Assembly (NCBI GenBank): GCA_007121695.1
Contig: SKKC01000285.1
Location: forward strand, 1-5,774
DNA length: 5,774 nt
Direction: 5' to 3'
Source: Spirochaetales bacterium
GTDB lineage: Bacteria; Spirochaetota; Spirochaetia; DSM-27196; SKKC01
The translations under genes and the position numbers were made by a program. Positions 5,420 through 5,774 of the stretch are shown in pieces (the stretch's first letter is position 1; every line of letters begins with the position of its first letter). The notes under the pieces are model-generated. The model was not told where the DNA came from and did not search any database. It saw nothing but the letters and a program-made list of their open reading frames with translations.

Positions 5420-5473
5420 CTATATCCCTTCATGACGTGTCTTATTAACTGAGTATCGAACGCTACGGGTCAT
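5420..5473 (-). other. Broken 17-codon ORF coupled by ATGA to the upstream partial gene
   Basis: The ATG at 5471-5473 overlaps the TGA at 5470-5472. The frame reads MTRSVRYSVNKTRHEGI and stops at TAG (5420-5422), abutting the acetyltransferase ribosome-binding site. A basic N-terminus ending in EG-I faintly recalls a prepilin leader cut off at its cleavage site, but no hydrophobic helix follows in any frame I could see. It is either a truncated operon gene or chance. Confidence 0.25.
5455..5468 (+). repeat. Right copy of the imperfect direct repeat flanking the low-GC block
   Basis: ATCGAACGCTACGG, matching 3775-3791 apart from two small gaps. It lies at the point where GC content returns to about 63%. 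Confidence 0.3.
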
Positions 5474-5774
5474 GCACAATTCCTTTCGTTTCCCGCAAGC
5501 TCAACCCGGTACGCAAGCTGCAGAGCACCATTGTCACTCGGGCGTTCGATCCGTGCCCGGCGAAGCATGCCGGTGCGCGTGCAGTACTGCTCGTCGTCGA
5601 GCGAAATGCTGGTGCCGGGGGTGCACGCCGTAATGGTTTCGGATGATCCGCGGAAGCGCACCGTGACCGAACTGCCGTCCGACGACGGTTCAATGACGCT
5701 TGTTTCCTCGCCGTCGAAGGCAAAGAGCGGTATGTCCGCTGCCAGTGCGGTAATCTCGCCTTCGGCTTCGTAAC
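5470..5774 (-). CDS. C-terminal part of a secreted, cysteine-containing protein, possibly a minor pilin (5' end outside window)
   Basis: The frame is open from the window edge (first whole codon at 5770-5772) to TGA at 5470-5472, giving 100 residues. The visible part is beta-rich and acidic, with three cysteines (visible positions 50, 64 and 99). The first two bracket a segment, TPGTSISLDDEQY, that could close as a disulfide loop. The arrangement V-T-V-R-F-R-G-S, then a Cys, an S-L-D-D turn, a second Cys, R-T-G-M-L-R-R-A-R-I and L-A-Y-R-V recalls C-terminal domains of PilW-like minor pilins and GspJ-like pseudopilins. That likeness is from memory and weak. GC and codon use match the GC-rich genes, unlike the block next to it. 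The competing frame ending at 5463 is less protein-like. Its stop overlaps an ATG (ATGA), as is common in pilin operons. Confidence 0.65.
   Translation of the reverse strand, partial: YEAEGEITALAADIPLFAFDGEETSVIEPSSDGSSVTVRFRGSSETITACTPGTSISLDDEQYCTRTGMLRRARIERPSDNGALQLAYRVELAGNERNCA

Noticed and set aside
5463..5723. Minus-strand frame ending at 5463 as the real gene at the right edge
   Set aside because: The frame ending at 5470 is open to the window edge and has a soluble beta-rich composition with codons typical of the GC-rich genes. The other is rich in Arg, Ser and Ala, as shadow frames are.
1..5774. CRISPR arrays, tRNA or rRNA genes, insertion sequences, riboswitches
   Set aside because: No regularly spaced repeats, cloverleaf, conserved rRNA segments, transposase or integrase motifs were seen on either strand.

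Overview
The window looks like chromosomal DNA from a Gram-negative bacterium. Two proteins carry Sec-type signal peptides, and the sequence at the left edge looks like a small outer-membrane beta-barrel. Most genes are GC-rich (hand counts of about 62% in sampled 60-base lines). The gene at the left edge (1-465) and the block at about 3786-5469 are nearer 47-55%. I cannot fix the phylum. The cyclophilin and the acetyltransferase-membrane fusion would suit a spirochaete, while the HDAC-like protein and the pseudopilin-like fragment at the right edge would also suit a gammaproteobacterium.

Layout, left to right. (1) 1-465, minus: 5' part of an exported protein, probably an outer-membrane or periplasmic beta-rich protein, cut by the window edge. 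(2) 466-624: a short, busy intergenic region with a strong minus promoter, an extended -10 plus promoter with a hairpin just upstream, and a possible gene remnant. (3) 625-2373, plus: a two-gene operon. The first gene encodes an exported cyclophilin-type prolyl isomerase. The second encodes a GNAT N-acetyltransferase domain fused to a membrane domain that looks like a site-2-protease (M50) fold stripped of its metal ligands. (4) 2409-3344, minus: a histone-deacetylase-family amidohydrolase with all catalytic residues, convergent with the operon. (5) 3345-3411: divergent promoters that seem to share their -35 region, each predicting a leaderless mRNA. (6) 3412-3762, plus: a small all-beta protein of a family often labelled, doubtfully, 'N-acetylglutamate synthase'. 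(7) 3786-5410, minus, lower GC: a tightly coupled pair made of a left-handed-beta-helix O-acetyltransferase followed by an alpha/alpha-toroid protein of unknown function. This looks like a transferred polysaccharide- or natural-product-modification cassette. (8) 5470-5774, minus: C-terminal 100 residues of a secreted, cysteine-containing protein, possibly a minor pilin, coupled by ATGA to a broken 17-codon ORF.

The strongest candidates for something not well described are the GNAT/dead-M50 fusion and the toroid/acetyltransferase pair. That pair sits in a compositionally distinct block flanked by short imperfect direct repeats, and on each side the block abuts a translationally coupled start that runs at once into a stop. 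I see no tRNA, rRNA, CRISPR array, transposase or integrase. Everything here comes from reading the sequence by eye; no database search was made.
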